A stretch of DNA of 64,000 nt from Triatoma infestans. Lineage: Eukaryota; Arthropoda; Insecta; Hemiptera; Reduviidae. The DNA is taken from contig JAAEAF010000389.1 in the NCBI GenBank assembly GCA_011037195.1, forward strand, positions 248,001-312,000, read 5' to 3'. Position 1 is the first letter of the stretch. The number at the start of each line of letters is the position of its first letter. Positions 42,691 through 55,081 of this stretch are shown here, piece by piece. The notes under the pieces are model-generated. The model was not told the DNA's origin. It searched no databases and saw only the letters and a list, made by a program, of their open reading frames with translations. The position numbers and the translations under genes are program-made.

Positions 42691-45600
42691 AGAGGATTTT
42701 TCAAATATTAATGATATATTTACAAAATGTTCTTGCGATAATTTAATATTAATTGGTGATTGTATAGCAAGAATATGGGAAAATCAAGTAATTTCGGAAG
42801 AATTAAATTTACAACAATTTAAATTTAACTTAAATAGAAATTCAAAAGATATTATTACAAATAGTAAGGGAGAAAAATTCCTTGATTTATGGGAGGCTTT
42901 AATTTTTCAGAAAGGCAGAACTCCTAGAGACTTCCAGAACTAGTTTATGTTCGTTCGACTGAAGGAGTAATTAATTTTAAAAACTATATAGCCAAGATTT
43001 AGCTTATTAACTTTCAAGTAGATACACAAGAAGCAGTGAATATAATTATAAAAATTATGAAGAATGCTAGTTTTAAATAGATAAAGAATTTAAATCAAAA
43101 TTTTGTTTAATTTCCAGTGTTTAATATTAAGAAGATAACATTTACCCTCCTGAACTTATTATAGAGAAACAAATGACGTGTTAATCAAGGAGCTTTATAT
43201 TAGAACTAATAAAGAGTCAAAGAATGAAATAAAAAAATTCCAGATTGTTATTGTTGATCATTTCAATAGTGTCGGGTTTTTGGGAATTGGTTAATTTATA
43301 AAAAAAAAAAATAGGAAGTTCCGGTACTGAGGGAGAAGAATTGAGTGAATATTTCAGTAATCTTTTGAATCCTGCCATTCAGACGTCTCCAATTTTATAT
43401 GCAACTCCTCATAATATCAATTTAATTAGATAAGGCTTTCGATTTACGAAAATTAAAAGTCGTGTTAGGTGAGGCAAAAATTGGAAAGTGCCTGATATGA
43501 TCGCATCCCCTTTGAATTTGACAAAGCCTGTTCAGATGAGTTTTTACAAATATTACTAACTTTTTTAATTCTGTATATAAAACGTCATGTGTCCAGACTA
43601 GTTTTTCTAAGTTTATTTATTTCCTCTCTTTAAAAACAAAGCCCACTAATGTTGTAAGTAATTAAGGGGTATATCTTTTATGGACCGTTTACAAAATTAC
43701 TCTCAGAACTACTTTATCTAGGTTAGAATCATAGATTATTTGGAGACTGAATTTAGAAAAGGATTACATCTTTAATTTACTAAATATCATTAAGGTATTA
43801 ACTCATAAACTCAGAAGTTGTATTGTCTGTTTTTCGATTTTCAGGCAACATCCGACAGGAACTTTTGTGCATACAAACATTCTGGTAATTAAACAATAAA
43901 TCAATTATTCCTGAAGTGAAATTTTTAAAATCCATTGTACTGAGAATATCTGATGATTGTTAAATGAACTGAGAAGGGTTGGTAAGAAAAAAATATTGAA
44001 TTTGTTTTTTTGTAATTAACTATTAATTTTTATTGCAATGTAGAACTATGCTCAACTAACCCGTCCAGGATGTCGTAAGAGGCGACAAAAGGACCACACT
44101 CCTCGAGGTATCTCTCCTACTCCTATGCTCTTTCCCTTCGATGTACATACAAATTTAGGTTACCTACTGAATTCCCTAGACTGTAGGGATATGACAACCT
44201 TCTTCCAATCAAAAGAATACCCCATCATAATTCCATCCCACCTTACTTGTAGGTACGATATCATTTAATTTTCGACTGTACTTTGCAGTTGTTAAACAAA
44301 ATTACTTACCTTTTTTTCGTTCCCTAACACATTTTATGCATCAACCCATTTTATCCATCAGAAGGGAAGATGGCTCTGGAATTAACAAGCTAGTGGCAAA
44401 TACCAGTGACAAGTGCTTTTGAGAACATTTATAAGATAAAGCATCCTCACCAAGAGCGGTGTGTGGGAATGAAGCACTTCAGGTTATTCTTGAAGGCTCC
44501 TTATGCTCACGTATGTTGAACATTTTTTTGGAAAAGTGAGCTAAGAAGAAGATCAAATGACGGTTCAGCCTCCTTACGAAAAGGACATTACTACAAAATG
44601 GACTCATAACAGATCCTTTTTGTGGTAATTTTGACAATTTTTCAAATTTGGTGCTGGATTTCTTGTGCCGAACTTGAATCGAAGATATCTGTCGACATCA
44701 TCCTGACTCCCCAACTCTTTCTCTCGTTGGGCTATGGATCGGGCGTCTTGTCTGCTTCTTTCCTAATCCCAAGCTAGTTTCCTCCACTGATGAATCCAAA
44801 TTTCTCACCAGCGGGTTCTTTTCTTGAATCTCTTGGTAGTTCATCTTCACTGTGGGGCGTCACAACCATTTCCTGCGAGAAAGTTTAAACCCCGTAAATT
44901 ATCCCTGCGGGTTGTCTTTTAGACCTCAACAGTGGATTGTGGATGTTGAAACATAACTCTTTATGAAGAAATAAGCGAAGAGTGTATCTCTGAATGGTTT
45001 TATACGGCCTCTGGTGTTAAGCAAGTTTGCCTACTTTTCCCACCCCTCTTCACCATTTAGATAAATGACATTACGGAAGCAATATGGGGTGGTGTAGATA
45101 TAGGAGGTTTGACTATTGTGCATTGTTACATGCGGATGATATTGTTGTGACTGCTCATAAACCGACGGTATTAGAAAAGATGATTAACTCGTTAAGTTGC
45201 TACTGTAAGAGGTGGGGGCTGGCGGTCAATTTAGAAAAATAAAAATTATGATCCGCAAAAAAAGAGGTGGAAACCGTTCTTTGTCTGAGAAATGGCATTT
45301 TGACAGTCAGAAAGGTTTTAAATATTTGGGGATAAATTTGATGCCTTCATTATCTTCGGATAAGCACGTAAAGGAGAAATTAGAGACTGCTAAATTCGGA
45401 TTAAACTGCACATGAAGTGGGTTGCTGTCAAACCAAATACCATTGGATTCAAAGTACAAGATTTTTATGCTACATCTAGAGCCGTCATGTGCTATGTAGC
45501 CCAGGTCTGGGGTTTGAAGGTATATGAAACTGTGGAGAAACTTTAAAGGTTCTTCCTCAAAAAGTTATTTTCTTTACCGCCCAATACGCCTAATAATGTG

Positions 45601-46760
45601 CCATATTTAGAGATTGGCATGTCTAATATGTTTGTCTACACTCTGAAGTTACATTTTAATTATATTGTAAAGTTATTAAGTTGCCAGAAAGTGGATTGCC
45701 TAGAATAATTGCAGCACAAGTGATTTCTAAAAATTTATATTGGTTTAAGGATTGGAAGGTATTGTGTGTGCAGTTTCAAGTTCCTTTAGTAAATTTTGAG
45801 TTTCAGTCCTTGGAGGCTTGGCAGTCAAATTTAAATAATAAAATTTCTGAAGGTAAAGCCAGACAAGTTATACGTCATAGATTTTATTCGAAGCTGAGTT
45901 ATAACGGTAACTATATTAGCACGAATTCTTTCAGTGATGCAAAGCTCATTTTAAGGGGTAGATGTGAAGCCTTGAATTTAAAATATAAACATTTTAATAG
46001 TGAAGAGTATCAGCGTTACTCCATGTGCAATTTGCCTGAAATTGAAAATATAGCACACTTTATTGCAATCTGCCCTATTTTGTCTTTCTATAGACTGCAA
46101 TACTTTAATAAAAAGTTACTTAGAGAGATAGAAAACTGTGTGACTACCTAAATGGTAAAAATTGGAGTAAGTTATGTTTATTTTTAAGCGATGCATCCAG
46201 ATACAGAACTTGGCTATTACAAGAATTTGATTATTAAATCTTTTGTTTTATTAATGCATTAATGCCCTGTAATTTATTAGGAAAAGCGAATTTTCAGTTT
46301 CTTTTGTTTCATAAGTCAATTATTCTAGCTAAAATTTAAAGTTCTTAGTTCAAAACTATATATCAGTTCCGGCTCTTGTTTGAGAAGAAACTTATTGTTA
46401 GACAGATTAAATTTTTTGTTTTTAAAAAAAGAAAATTATTTTTTGTAAAAATTTAAGTTCTTTATTCTTTAGTTTTGAGAAAAATTTAATTTTGGTCTAG
46501 TTGAAATTTATTTTTTGTACCTTCTTTATTTTTACAAGAGAATTATTTTTAGTTTCAAGATTAATCTTTTGCTTCTTTTCTCTCTTTTTTGATTTAAGAA
46601 ATTATAATTTTGGTTAAAATTTATTTGCTATATTTGCAACTCATGGAGACGGAGTAAAACTCCATGCATTATCTGTGTTTTGTTCTTTATGTTTTGTATG
46701 ATGGTAAACATTTTCGATTTAATAAACATTTTATTATTATTATTATTATTGTTATTATGA
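42690..46760 (+). mobile_element. Long degenerate LINE with endonuclease and RT remnants
   Basis: An old, heavily decayed LINE. An endonuclease relic LILIGDCIARIWENQ lies at about 42740-42785 (family GDFNARIG), followed by SKGEKFLDLWEALIFQKGRT. RT relics follow: LRKLKVVLGEAKIGK with DRIPFEF (about 43450-43520), RLESWI (about 43725), and LLHADDIVVTAHKP (about 45120-45165), the active site with HADD in place of YADD. Then FKYLGINLMPSL, SLPPNTPNNVPYLEIG and the Cys/His cluster (about 46015-46080). The 3' end has AATAAA and a TTATTATTATTA tract at about 46725-46755. Sequence from about 43950 to 44950 does not fit the LINE and may be an insertion. Relative of 17705-18660. Confidence 0.75.
45681..46151 (+). 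pseudogene. LINE ORF2 C-terminal region
   Basis: 156 open residues, colinear with the frame at 17846-18568. Shares KARQVIRHRFYSKLSYNGNY-type helices and the Cys cluster YSMCNLPEIENIAHFIAICP (C-x11-H-x4-C; the first Cys of the C-x2-C pair is now Ser). The start methionine is arbitrary; the frame belongs to the LINE at 42690-46760. Confidence 0.75.
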
Positions 46761-46764
46761 AGAA

Positions 46765-48300
46765 ATAAAAATTCATTCTGATTAAAGTATTATTCTTTCC
46801 CTATAGAAGATTTTGTACAATAAGTACATTAAATTTATAAGTGACCTGTATGTTTCAAAATTAATATTAGTTTAGGTTACTAAATTAACATAGATTTTCT
46901 ATTGTTAAAACAGAGATTTTTTTGTTTAGAAAATATTATTTTGATTTCCTATTAGATGTATTTTTGATTTCAAATAATCATTCAATTTTTGATGAAATTA
47001 CTTAATGCAATTTGCAATTTTTGTTTTCTTTGGACATTCAAATTCACAGAATAAAAATTCTGCTTTTAATATTTGGCTAAGTATCAGGGTTTTCAAAGAA
47101 GCAATATTTTCTTCTAAGCGATCTGTTGTTCAAAAAAAAAAAAGCAGATGTCGGGGTCTACAATAAGACAACAGATGAAATTTGTGAAAAAGCAGATGAA
47201 GGACTTGAACAAACAAACAATATATATATTTGTTACTATTTTGAAATTCTGAAATGAAAGATATTTTCAATCTATTCAAAACTGAAATTAGCATGATAAG
47301 TTCTATGTTAAAATTTCTATTTAAATCTATTCTAAAGTTTTTAAGTAATGGTTAAATTTAAATGAGATTCATTATGCGGCAAAACATAATAAATAGGCAA
47401 ACCAAATTCTAATAAAAAATAAAATTATAAAAGATATTCCTGGAAATAGAAAGCTATAATTTAGTAAAACAAATTACATCTAGATATACTCCTTGTCCAC
47501 ACTAATTTTAGTAGTAATTTATTTAAAAAAAAAAAATTGGATTGATTTATGATTAGGTTTTATATTTTATTTTTACCATCTTCATTATTTATTAAATCAA
47601 TCATTGTTTTAAAATATATTATATGGTCGGTTACCATCATTTTGTCAGAAACAGATAAAACATGATTTCTTTTTCTCGTTGGGGGATGAAGATGTGAAGT
47701 AAAAACAGGAAATAAGGATTTTTAATTACTTTCTACAAATAAGTTATATTTTGTATTTATCTTATAATTTAAGTAAATTTGTACAATATTTAATAAATAA
47801 CATTTCTAAATTGAATCACATTATTAATAATTCTTAGGAATTTAAAATAATCTCCAACAGTACTCCAAACGTAATTATCTACCCCTTAAAACTAAAATTG
47901 TAAAGTGTTTTGTACAAATTAATTTAACAAAAATAAGCCTTGCATTTTTTCAGTAGTTCTTTTAGTAAATATTTATCTCCGTTTCTGTAGGATCTAAAAA
48001 CTCCGTTTGCACGTCTTTCAATAAATATACTTAAAGCTTCATCTGAAGTGAGATTTAATACTTCAAAATGGTAGTGTATAAATAATATAAAAAATCAAAT
48101 ATTTGATCAAAGTTTAAACATCCTTAAGAAAACCATAAATCCCTTGGTTGCTTTTTAAAACTGTACAAAGGAAGGCCTCGTAGCAGTTTGCTTCTTCACC
48201 TGCCAAATTGTACGCCCCTATACCCGCCACCAGATTTTAAGACACTGTACTTTGCAGGGACAAAATGGTGGATTATTACTTTTTTGTACAAACTTTCTAA
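46765..48300. other. AT-rich sequence downstream of the ZP gene
   Basis: Holds the presumed 3' UTR of the minus-strand ZP gene just below 48306. Minus-strand AATAAA signals exist near 47567 and 47589, but which is used cannot be told. Otherwise nothing was recognised. Confidence 0.4.
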
Positions 48301-48305
48301 AAAAG

Positions 48306-48520
48306 TCATGTTAGTGTCGATCTGGGTGGATAGTGAGCAGCAGCCGCTGCCACCTTATCTTGTATTCTAATACCAGCTGCTTGGCTCTGAACAGAATGTA
48401 GTCTGGCAGCTAGATAACACATCAGCAACGCCGCTGTAAATAACATAGATCCAAGAGCAGCTGACATTAATACCATATTCTGGCATGAAGAACTATCACT
48501 ATTTGGTTCAGAGTAGACAT
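48306..48520 (-). CDS. ZP-domain membrane protein, last coding exon (membrane segment and tail)
   Basis: Minus-strand exon: 3' splice site TTCTTAATTCTTGTAG at 48521, stop TGA at 48306-48308. It completes a codon begun in the previous exon (phase 1) and adds 70 residues: a short acidic/Ser stretch (EPNSDSSSC), a strongly hydrophobic segment MVLMSAALGSMLFTAALLMC that is the only membrane span seen, and a 35-residue cytoplasmic tail with an Ala run ending RSTLT. ZP proteins of the insect apical matrix have this layout: secreted ZP module, cleavage site, membrane anchor, short tail. The six exons 48306-58247 splice without a frame break into 987 nt (328 residues plus stop). Confidence 0.85.
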
Positions 48521-48614
48521 CTACAAGAATTAAGAAACAAAGGCATTTGAATTAATCTTCAAGAATGATTCTATAAAATCTTTTTTAGTGATTGATGTAA
48601 TCATATATCCTTAC

Positions 48615-48795
48615 CACCGGGCATAAGAACTGTATACTCAATATTTTCCTTGAATCTTGTAAATTGAGTTTTATTTTTTTCAGCAGTCTGTAAACTGTTA
48701 TGTTCTAACGTTTCATTGTTGACTTTTTCCTTTGCAGCTTCCCTCCTACGTCTTCTACCGTGACCCGAAGGATCAAATTGATCCAAACAGTATTC
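48615..48795 (-). CDS. ZP-domain membrane protein, exon with furin-like site
   Basis: 181 bp; acceptor TGTTTTCAAG, donor GTAAGG. Encodes 60 codons plus one base. It starts EYCLDQFDPSGHG, where the Cys is the last of the ZP-C disulphide set, then the pentabasic RRRRR, a consensus proprotein-convertase (furin) site that in ZP proteins releases the ectodomain for polymerisation. A ~40-residue hydrophilic linker follows (VNNETLEHNSLQTAEKNKTQ), with two potential N-glycosylation sequons (NET and NKT), leading to the membrane exon. Confidence 0.85.
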
Positions 48796-48868
48796 CTTGA
48801 AAACACACGCAAATATTAATATTCTCTTTCAGTTTCTCAGCCTTGAATTTAATTTACCCAATACTTAC

Positions 48869-49046
48869 AGGCTGGCAGTCGGAAGGATCCATACATGCTT
48901 TGATTTGTGAATGTATCCAGAGTGTGGACCTTTCCCTCATTGTGCTTAAAAGAAATGCTTCAAAGTCCAAGAATACTTCATTATGTCTTTCTCTATATCT
49001 GGCTGGTTGGTGTGGAATTATTGAACTAAAGTCGGCATTTCTACAT
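48869..49046 (-). CDS. ZP-domain membrane protein, ZP-C core exon
   Basis: 178 bp; acceptor GGATTTTTTCAG, donor GTAAGTAT. Contributes the end of NGC (with the previous exon), then RNADFSSIIPHQPARYRERH, FLDFEAFLLSTMRERSTLWI and KACMDPSDCQP. The pattern phe-rich FEAF strand, then H/IxCxVxxC-like strand and DC is the canonical second half of a ZP-C module. Sequence antisense to this exon also stays open but is a shadow. Confidence 0.9.
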
Positions 49047-49744
49047 CTGAAAAAATCCAATTTACCATTATCAATGACATTACATTTAAATCAGATTCAT
49101 GCTCGATGCGATGACGGGTATACGGGTGGTCCCTGCAGATTTTTCTTATGCACTTGTCTAGATTAATAACGAGCGTAGGACAGAAAATTGGCAAATGGTA
49201 TGGAAAGGGATTAGTGAGACGGTCGATGTCGTTATGGTGAAGAAATCGCGGAACTTATTATTTTTGTTTATGATGATCTCTGTATACACTTATCATTTGA
49301 AACCGGTTTTTATATATCTATAGTGGAAGTGATGCTTTGTCTTGCAGTTGAAAATGAGATTCCCTTGCAGTGCCTTTAAGTTTTGTGTCGTCTGCTATAG
49401 CAAGATGTCAAGTCTTCATAAAATTATCTTAGGTAAGCGAAGTGAATATTAAGAACAGTTATTGTTTTACTTTGGCATATTACAGATTTTTAAACTCCTC
49501 CGGGAATGTCAAGGTCAATGGGTTTCTCTGTTATATATAAGTTTGAATGTATTTATTGATTGAGAGTACTTCCGTTCATTTCTGCAGTTATTTAATTTAT
49601 CTGAATATTTTATTACTTGTTTATTTAGTTAAAAGCAATAGTTTACAATCTTGTTTAAAATTTAGTTGAACTGCTCTTTCTTCTTCCTGTCATTTACTTG
49701 TACAACTGAATCTGACACTGAATTTTAAATGTTTGTATTGTTAA

Positions 49745-49872
49745 AATTCGTGAGATTAGGCCAGAAGTAGAAAAAAAAAGATGAATTCTTGCCAACGTTT
49801 CGATAAATTTATTATCTTTTTTCAAGGCAAAAATGTATTTTATGTAGTGTGCAAAGTGTAATGTAAATGTTG
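49745..49872. repeat. Repeat D copy 2 (GAAACGTTGGC motif)
   Basis: Closely matches 19885-20040. The minus strand reads TGCC-TTGAAAA, a hairpin GATAA-TAAA-TTATC, GAAACGTT, GGCA: stem I, box 1 (degenerate), stem II, GAAA box and a palindromic ACGT stem III in hammerhead order. Confidence 0.6.
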
Positions 49873-49924
49873 TATATAACTGACAGCTACAATATATATA
49901 AATAATCATAAAGCAAGCTATCAA

Positions 49925-49972
49925 GGAAAATATATCTCTGATGCTTTCTAGCTCTGCGGAACCAACCACAAC
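49925..49972 (+). repeat. Fold-back family, 3' tail copy
   Basis: AATATATCTCTGATGCTTTC TAGCTCTGCGGAACCAACCA CAACAAC matches the 3' tail of the 37154-37415 element almost exactly. It lies ~55 bp beyond repeat D. Confidence 0.6.
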
Positions 49973-51902
49973 AACTTTCCTGTAACAAATTAAATTATTC
50001 ATGTATGCGAAGTTAACGAAATGATTTTTATAAAAAAACTCAATACTAAAATACAATCCTACCGTTTTATATAAGTGGCCAAGCACGCACGATATTAATG
50101 TAATTAATTCGAAATATTTTAACATGGGAAAATTTAAAATATGTCTGAGCACCATACTGTAGTGATTGAAGTATTTGCTGTATACTTAAAATCCAGCATT
50201 GGATAAAATAATGTTATGGGCAACTAAATATCTGTTTGATAATTATATGTAGACAATAAAGAAATCGTAAATCTTATATTACAAAAAAATAAAATAATGA
50301 TGAATGTACATTTCTTTTTGACGTTATAAACTTTCCTAAATTTTTACCTTGAAAACTATCTTGGGGTTGCAGTTATTATGCAATAAACGCTGACCATTTT
50401 TACGTATCTAGAAATTTTGATCTATATGCAAGGAACATAAATTATTTGTTAATCTATAATTAGTTCAACATTCAAGTTTTACTGATTGCAATTTGTTTTG
50501 AATAAGTCAACATTAACTACGTTAGAGGGAAGAAATCCAAAAATAATCAGAAGATGTCGTGAAACCGGTCATACCTAAAAACCGGTTATAGCTAAGCAGA
50601 TAATTGGCATGAAAATCTTTTAAGCATTGACCTAAACGAATCAATCATTTTCAATTTCCTTATTTTAAGTAAATTATGTGTCTGCATATTTATGAAATTA
50701 GAATGCAATGCAAACATTATTAATATTAACGCTAATATAATTAGACCCCTGACAAAGATAAAAATCGAATGCCCAACGTTGCAGTTCAATAACTTATTGT
50801 TTATTGGATATTTCATTGGAAGCAACTGAAAGAAAAAAAAAATTATGACGATTAAAAACATGACTTTAAACCGTAATGACACAGATTCTATTAGTGTGTT
50901 ATTAAAATAAAGCGTACGGTAAGAAATTAGTTCTCTGGAACAATTGAATGTCCCACTATTGTCCTAAGACATAAGCATACTAAGTTAAATGGATCGTTAC
51001 TCTAAGCTCAACGCACCGTGACACAGAAGGCGTGGTTGTTGGAACTGACCGCTCGTTGCCCTCGTTATTCTGATATATATATATGTATATATCTATATAT
51101 ATATAAAGTTGTCATATAAATGAATTTATCAACTGCCAATATACAAAGTTGAATAACAATGAATTTCGAACCCGAAATATAACGAAACAAACATTCCATA
51201 TCATACATTACACAAAACGAAACCGTAAATATATATATTCGCGAGAATAAGAGACATTTCCGACTAATATTTGGATAAAAGTAGTTTTTCAGAATAACAT
51301 CAGTTTTCATTATCTATAAACCTCATATACTCGACTAACAACTTCTTTTCATTTATATTCTACTTGCACTATTTCTTGGGATTATAAGGTTTTTTTTAAA
51401 TAAATTATGAAACTGAGAGTACTGCAAAATGATCAAGATATTAAATCAAGCGCTTTCAAACATTAAGGCAAAAAAAACTTTTCCATAAGCGCCTAATTTC
51501 ATAGTTGTTGTGATTGTCTGGCGCTTAATTTCAGGTAGAATTAATATTCCCAATTAAAATAATTTATTTTCACTTATTATAAGAATATTAGTTCACTCTC
51601 AATAAGAAAAAGGTATTATTTGCAAATCTAGTATGTTTAGGATCTAATTACAATTAAATAATGGATTAATGTTTGTGTGCAATTAATGTAACTTCACACT
51701 TGAAGCAAATTTTAAGATCCAAGAAATAAATCATAAATTTTATAAAAATTTTAGGTTTTTTAATTTTTGAATTCTTTGCTGACTTGCAAACTCTTAATTT
51801 TTAAAACTGTAAAATTAGGCTTCCTTTATTTGTAAGAAACAAATTAGTATAACATAAACGTGTGTGCGTTTAGTTGTAATAAGATGTTTAGCTTTACTTA
51901 AC

Positions 51903-52125
51903 ACTGGCGCAACAGCTTAAGAGGAGCGAAAACCTACCACACGCTATTTTATTGTAGAACATGGTGTCTAAACCATCTTTTTGACATTCTTGTGCGGATC
52001 CGCTATTAAATTTCCAAATTACATATATACGGTGCTTTGCCAGCATCGTTGAGCCCTTGCGGGAATTGAACTCGGACCATTCGATAAAGGCGAGGGCATT
52101 AGCACTGAACTAAGCGATGCTGAAA
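51903..52125 (-). mobile_element. tRNA-derived SINE (SINE-2), older copy
   Basis: The minus strand has A-box-like TTAGTTCAGTGCTAATG, CTCGCC-TTTATC-GAATGG, B-box GAGTTCAATTCCCG, then AACGATGCTGGC shared with the 21545-21803 copy, ending near GCTGTTGCGCCAGTG. Confidence 0.7.
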
Positions 52126-52440
52126 TCTAAAACACACATTTGATCTTAACCTACTTAATATGAAAATCATTCCAAGCATGTCAAACTAATCGGGGCAACT
52201 ATTGTCAGATCCAATGAAATAATTTCTTAATTTTTATTGAGTTTACTTTTTTTCTGTGTTTAACTATTTTCACTGACACAAAATGAAATTAAAAAGTCTG
52301 CATTTTTATGTGCATCTAATCTTAGTACTCCATATAACATGTGAACATATTTTTTATAGTGTAAAAAAAAATAATATTTTACATTTATATTCAAGTAATT
52401 AGTATTTTCTATAATTATATTAACAGTTAGGTTCCCTTAC

Positions 52441-52531
52441 CCGTTTCTCACAAGAGCCACACTGCCAACAGCATGGGCGTCATCTGGATCTGGAGAAACT
52501 GCTACTTCCATTAGCTTAACATATTTCCATG
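52441..52531 (-). CDS. ZP-domain membrane protein, internal exon
   Basis: 91 bp; acceptor TTTATTTATAG, donor GTAAGG. Encodes WKYVKLMEVAVSPDPDDAHA and VGSVALVRNG, bounded by split codons on both sides (phases 1 and 2) that match the neighbours. In ZP modules the strand ending LxxNGC opens the ZP-C core; here the Cys is contributed by the next exon. Confidence 0.9.
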
Positions 52532-52599
52532 CTATAAATAAAACATATTATAAGTCCTTATGACAACAAAGCTCAATGCGGCCAATTACTAACTCTAAA

Positions 52600-53598
52600 A
52601 TAAAAAAAATCTGGTGTGAAACACTCACAACACAACTTTCTCTTACTCCAGTTCTCAAAATTATAATTGACAAATGTTATAGTTACTGTACCAAATTTAA
52701 TGAAATTCGTCGAAAACTTAAAAAACTGTTCAGTAAAAGCGCACTTCCGGTTCACTAGTTTTCTTGAAACTTGGCATTTTGGCCATCTATTTATTTCTAA
52801 TTAATTTTGTTTGGATGATAGAATTCTATAATCAACTATGATAGCACTTTAGAGAAAAACATAACTCCCCTCCCCTAAAAGTGCCCTTAAATGTAAAAGT
52901 TGTAGATCATTGTATGCGTAGTATATAAAAGAAGTTTCAAGAAAACCATCGGAGCCATTTTTCAGAAAATCACGAAAAAGTGAAAAAACCATTTAGTAAA
53001 GTGGTAAACGCACTTCTGGTTATGCGATTTATTTCAAACTTGGAATTTCAACAATATATTAAATCTAATTAACATTATTCAGACGAGCGAATTGTCCAAT
53101 AAACTGAAATAGCATTTTAGATGAAAACCTAACCCACCTCTCCCCCAGAACTGCCCTTAAATGAATTTTCCTAAAGAAATGTTTCAAAGAATGTTTCTAA
53201 AGAAATGTTGTAGCTATTTGCATGTATAGTTGATATAGTTGAAGAAAATCGTTGGAGCCATTTTTGAGAAAAACGCAAAAAAGTAAAAAAAAAATAAAAT
53301 AGTAAAGTGGTACTTCCGGTGGTAATTTTGACAGGTAACCTACTGTCAGATCCCATGGTGATACCTAAACGGAATCTCAAGTTTGAACTTTCTACGATTT
53401 TTCGTTTTTGAGCTATGCTGTTCACATACATACATACATATACACACACTCACAACACACACACACACACACAGAGGCCATTTGCTAAAAACCACTTTTT
53501 TGGATTCAAAACGGATATTTCTGGTGAAAACTCGATATCGAAAATTTGACACGATTACAATACTTCCGCTTACTAGGAGTAAGAGAAAGTAAAAATAC
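52600..53598 (+). repeat. Family A copy 13, full length, intronic
   Basis: Runs from AAAAAAAATCTGGTGTGAAA to CTTACTAGGAGTAAGAGAAAGTA, with landmarks CACTTCCGG (about 52742), CACTTCTGG (about 53010) and GTACTTCCGG (about 53311), and an ACAT/AC tract at 53423-53475. It lies only ~70 bp upstream (in transcript sense) of a ZP exon acceptor, in antisense orientation to the gene. Confidence 0.9.
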
Positions 53599-53599
53599 T

Positions 53600-55080
53600 G
53601 TAGAGATTCTGTTGTGTGCACCGTTTGAAGTAGATATTTTAAAGATAATATTCTTATATAGAAAATTCAATGAAACATACCATTTTTATTTTCATAACTT
53701 TACTTTCCATTGAGCAATTTTCAATAAATTACAGAATATTATCTCAATAAAGTCAAAATCACAATAAGAGAGAAAATGGAATAAATTATATTGAATGAAT
53801 AACAATCATTCAAATTTCCAAAGAAAAAAATAATGTGAAAGTTTTCAATGTTGTCCCCCTCTTTTTAAAAAAAAAAAAAACTCAATATCAGGCGATCAAA
53901 TGTAACTTATTGAAATAAATGTTATGGCCTGAAGTAACATATAAAGAAATAATTTTTAAAATTCTGCTTATACAAATTTAATGAATGTCTCGCAAGAGAG
54001 ACTCCGTTAGTGGCGACCGAATTGATGATGATGCCAAGAAAGGGCCGTTACTAGAAAGGAAACAAATAAAAAGGTGGGGGATTAGCATACAGGTACAGAA
54101 GAAAAGTAAAAAAAAAAAAAAAAAAAAATCTAAATGTCTGGCTGCATTAGCAGAAAAGAACGGGAATGACCCTAATGTGTTAATGGGACTTGAAAAGTTA
54201 CCAGCTGGAACACTTTACAGTTGGTAATTCAACAAAGAAATATAATCTAAGTTTTTCCACTAAATCTTCCTTAAAATGAAAACTACAGTATGTCACTGGG
54301 TTACTATTGTATCTGGCCTACAGTTCAATGAATTAGCCTCTACTGACATTCCCACACACATAAAAGAGTAAAATGACAGTAGTGATTAACTATTAGACAT
54401 AATCAAATATTTTTCTAGAACGGATCAGCATCTATTGCTAGTATCTAGTGGTGCAGAAATTAACAGCAATGTTCCTTCTTCATTCCCTTATTTTATAGAG
54501 CTACATCTTTTGTTAAAAACACTGAATCGTAAGTCTAAGTAATTGTTCAACTATAACAAACAGCGTCTAAAAATGTTTATTAAATAAATAAAATTCTTCT
54601 TTTTTTTTATGTCTCACCTTGGTTGTTAATACGTAAATTCATATATTCATAAAAGATTTTATACCTTTTTATGAACAAAGAAAACTGGTTTTCTTATGCA
54701 GCTAGTTAATAAATGTCTGAAATATTTCTTTGTAATTTGTTGGTTTCTCTAGTTTTTATAATAGTTTGATAAAACGGAAAGAAACAAGGTCGTTAAAGAA
54801 ATAATAATAATAAGAAGAAGAAGAATCAAACAGAAAATATCTGTCCTGTTTGTGGCCAGTAAAAGAAAACTCTTTCAAGGTCATTTATCTTTTACACGGT
54901 CTTCATGCCAGTTAACGCTTTTCTCCTGATTTATTTCCAATCTAGTTTCACTTCGTTACTTATTATTTATAGCATAAAAATATAACATATTCTTCTCTAT
55001 TTATTTATTGTTAATGAGAATCTTTGGAATTTATGTTATTATTTGTAATTATTAAAATATTTAACAGCATTTAAGACTTA
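53600..55080. other. Intron of the ZP gene, remainder
   Basis: AT-rich. A plus-strand frame at 53985-54227 (start MSRKRDSVSGDRIDDDAKKG, end LAALAEKNGNDPNVLMGLEK) looks partly coding but contains a 22-base A-run in its middle. It may be a retrocopy fragment or chance; I do not annotate it as a gene. Confidence 0.4.
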
Positions 55081-55081
55081 C

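Larger units (their letters stand above)
49170..52435. other. Intron of the ZP gene (minus strand), with repeats
   Basis: Lies between exons 52441-52531 and 48869-49046. Contains repeat D (49745-49872), a fold-back-family 3' tail (49925-49972) and a SINE-2 copy (51903-52125). The rest is AT-rich, including a TA microsatellite near 51072-51105. The open frames at 49694-50155, 50592-50882 and 51065-51310 have no recognisable family and are judged chance. Confidence 0.6.

Noticed and set aside
48843..49166. 107-residue plus-strand frame
   Set aside because: Antisense to a well-supported ZP exon with splice sites and matching phase.
53985..54227. 80-residue plus-strand frame
   Set aside because: It contains a 22-base A-run encoding a lysine tract and lies in a ZP intron; no homologue recognised, so it is not called a gene.
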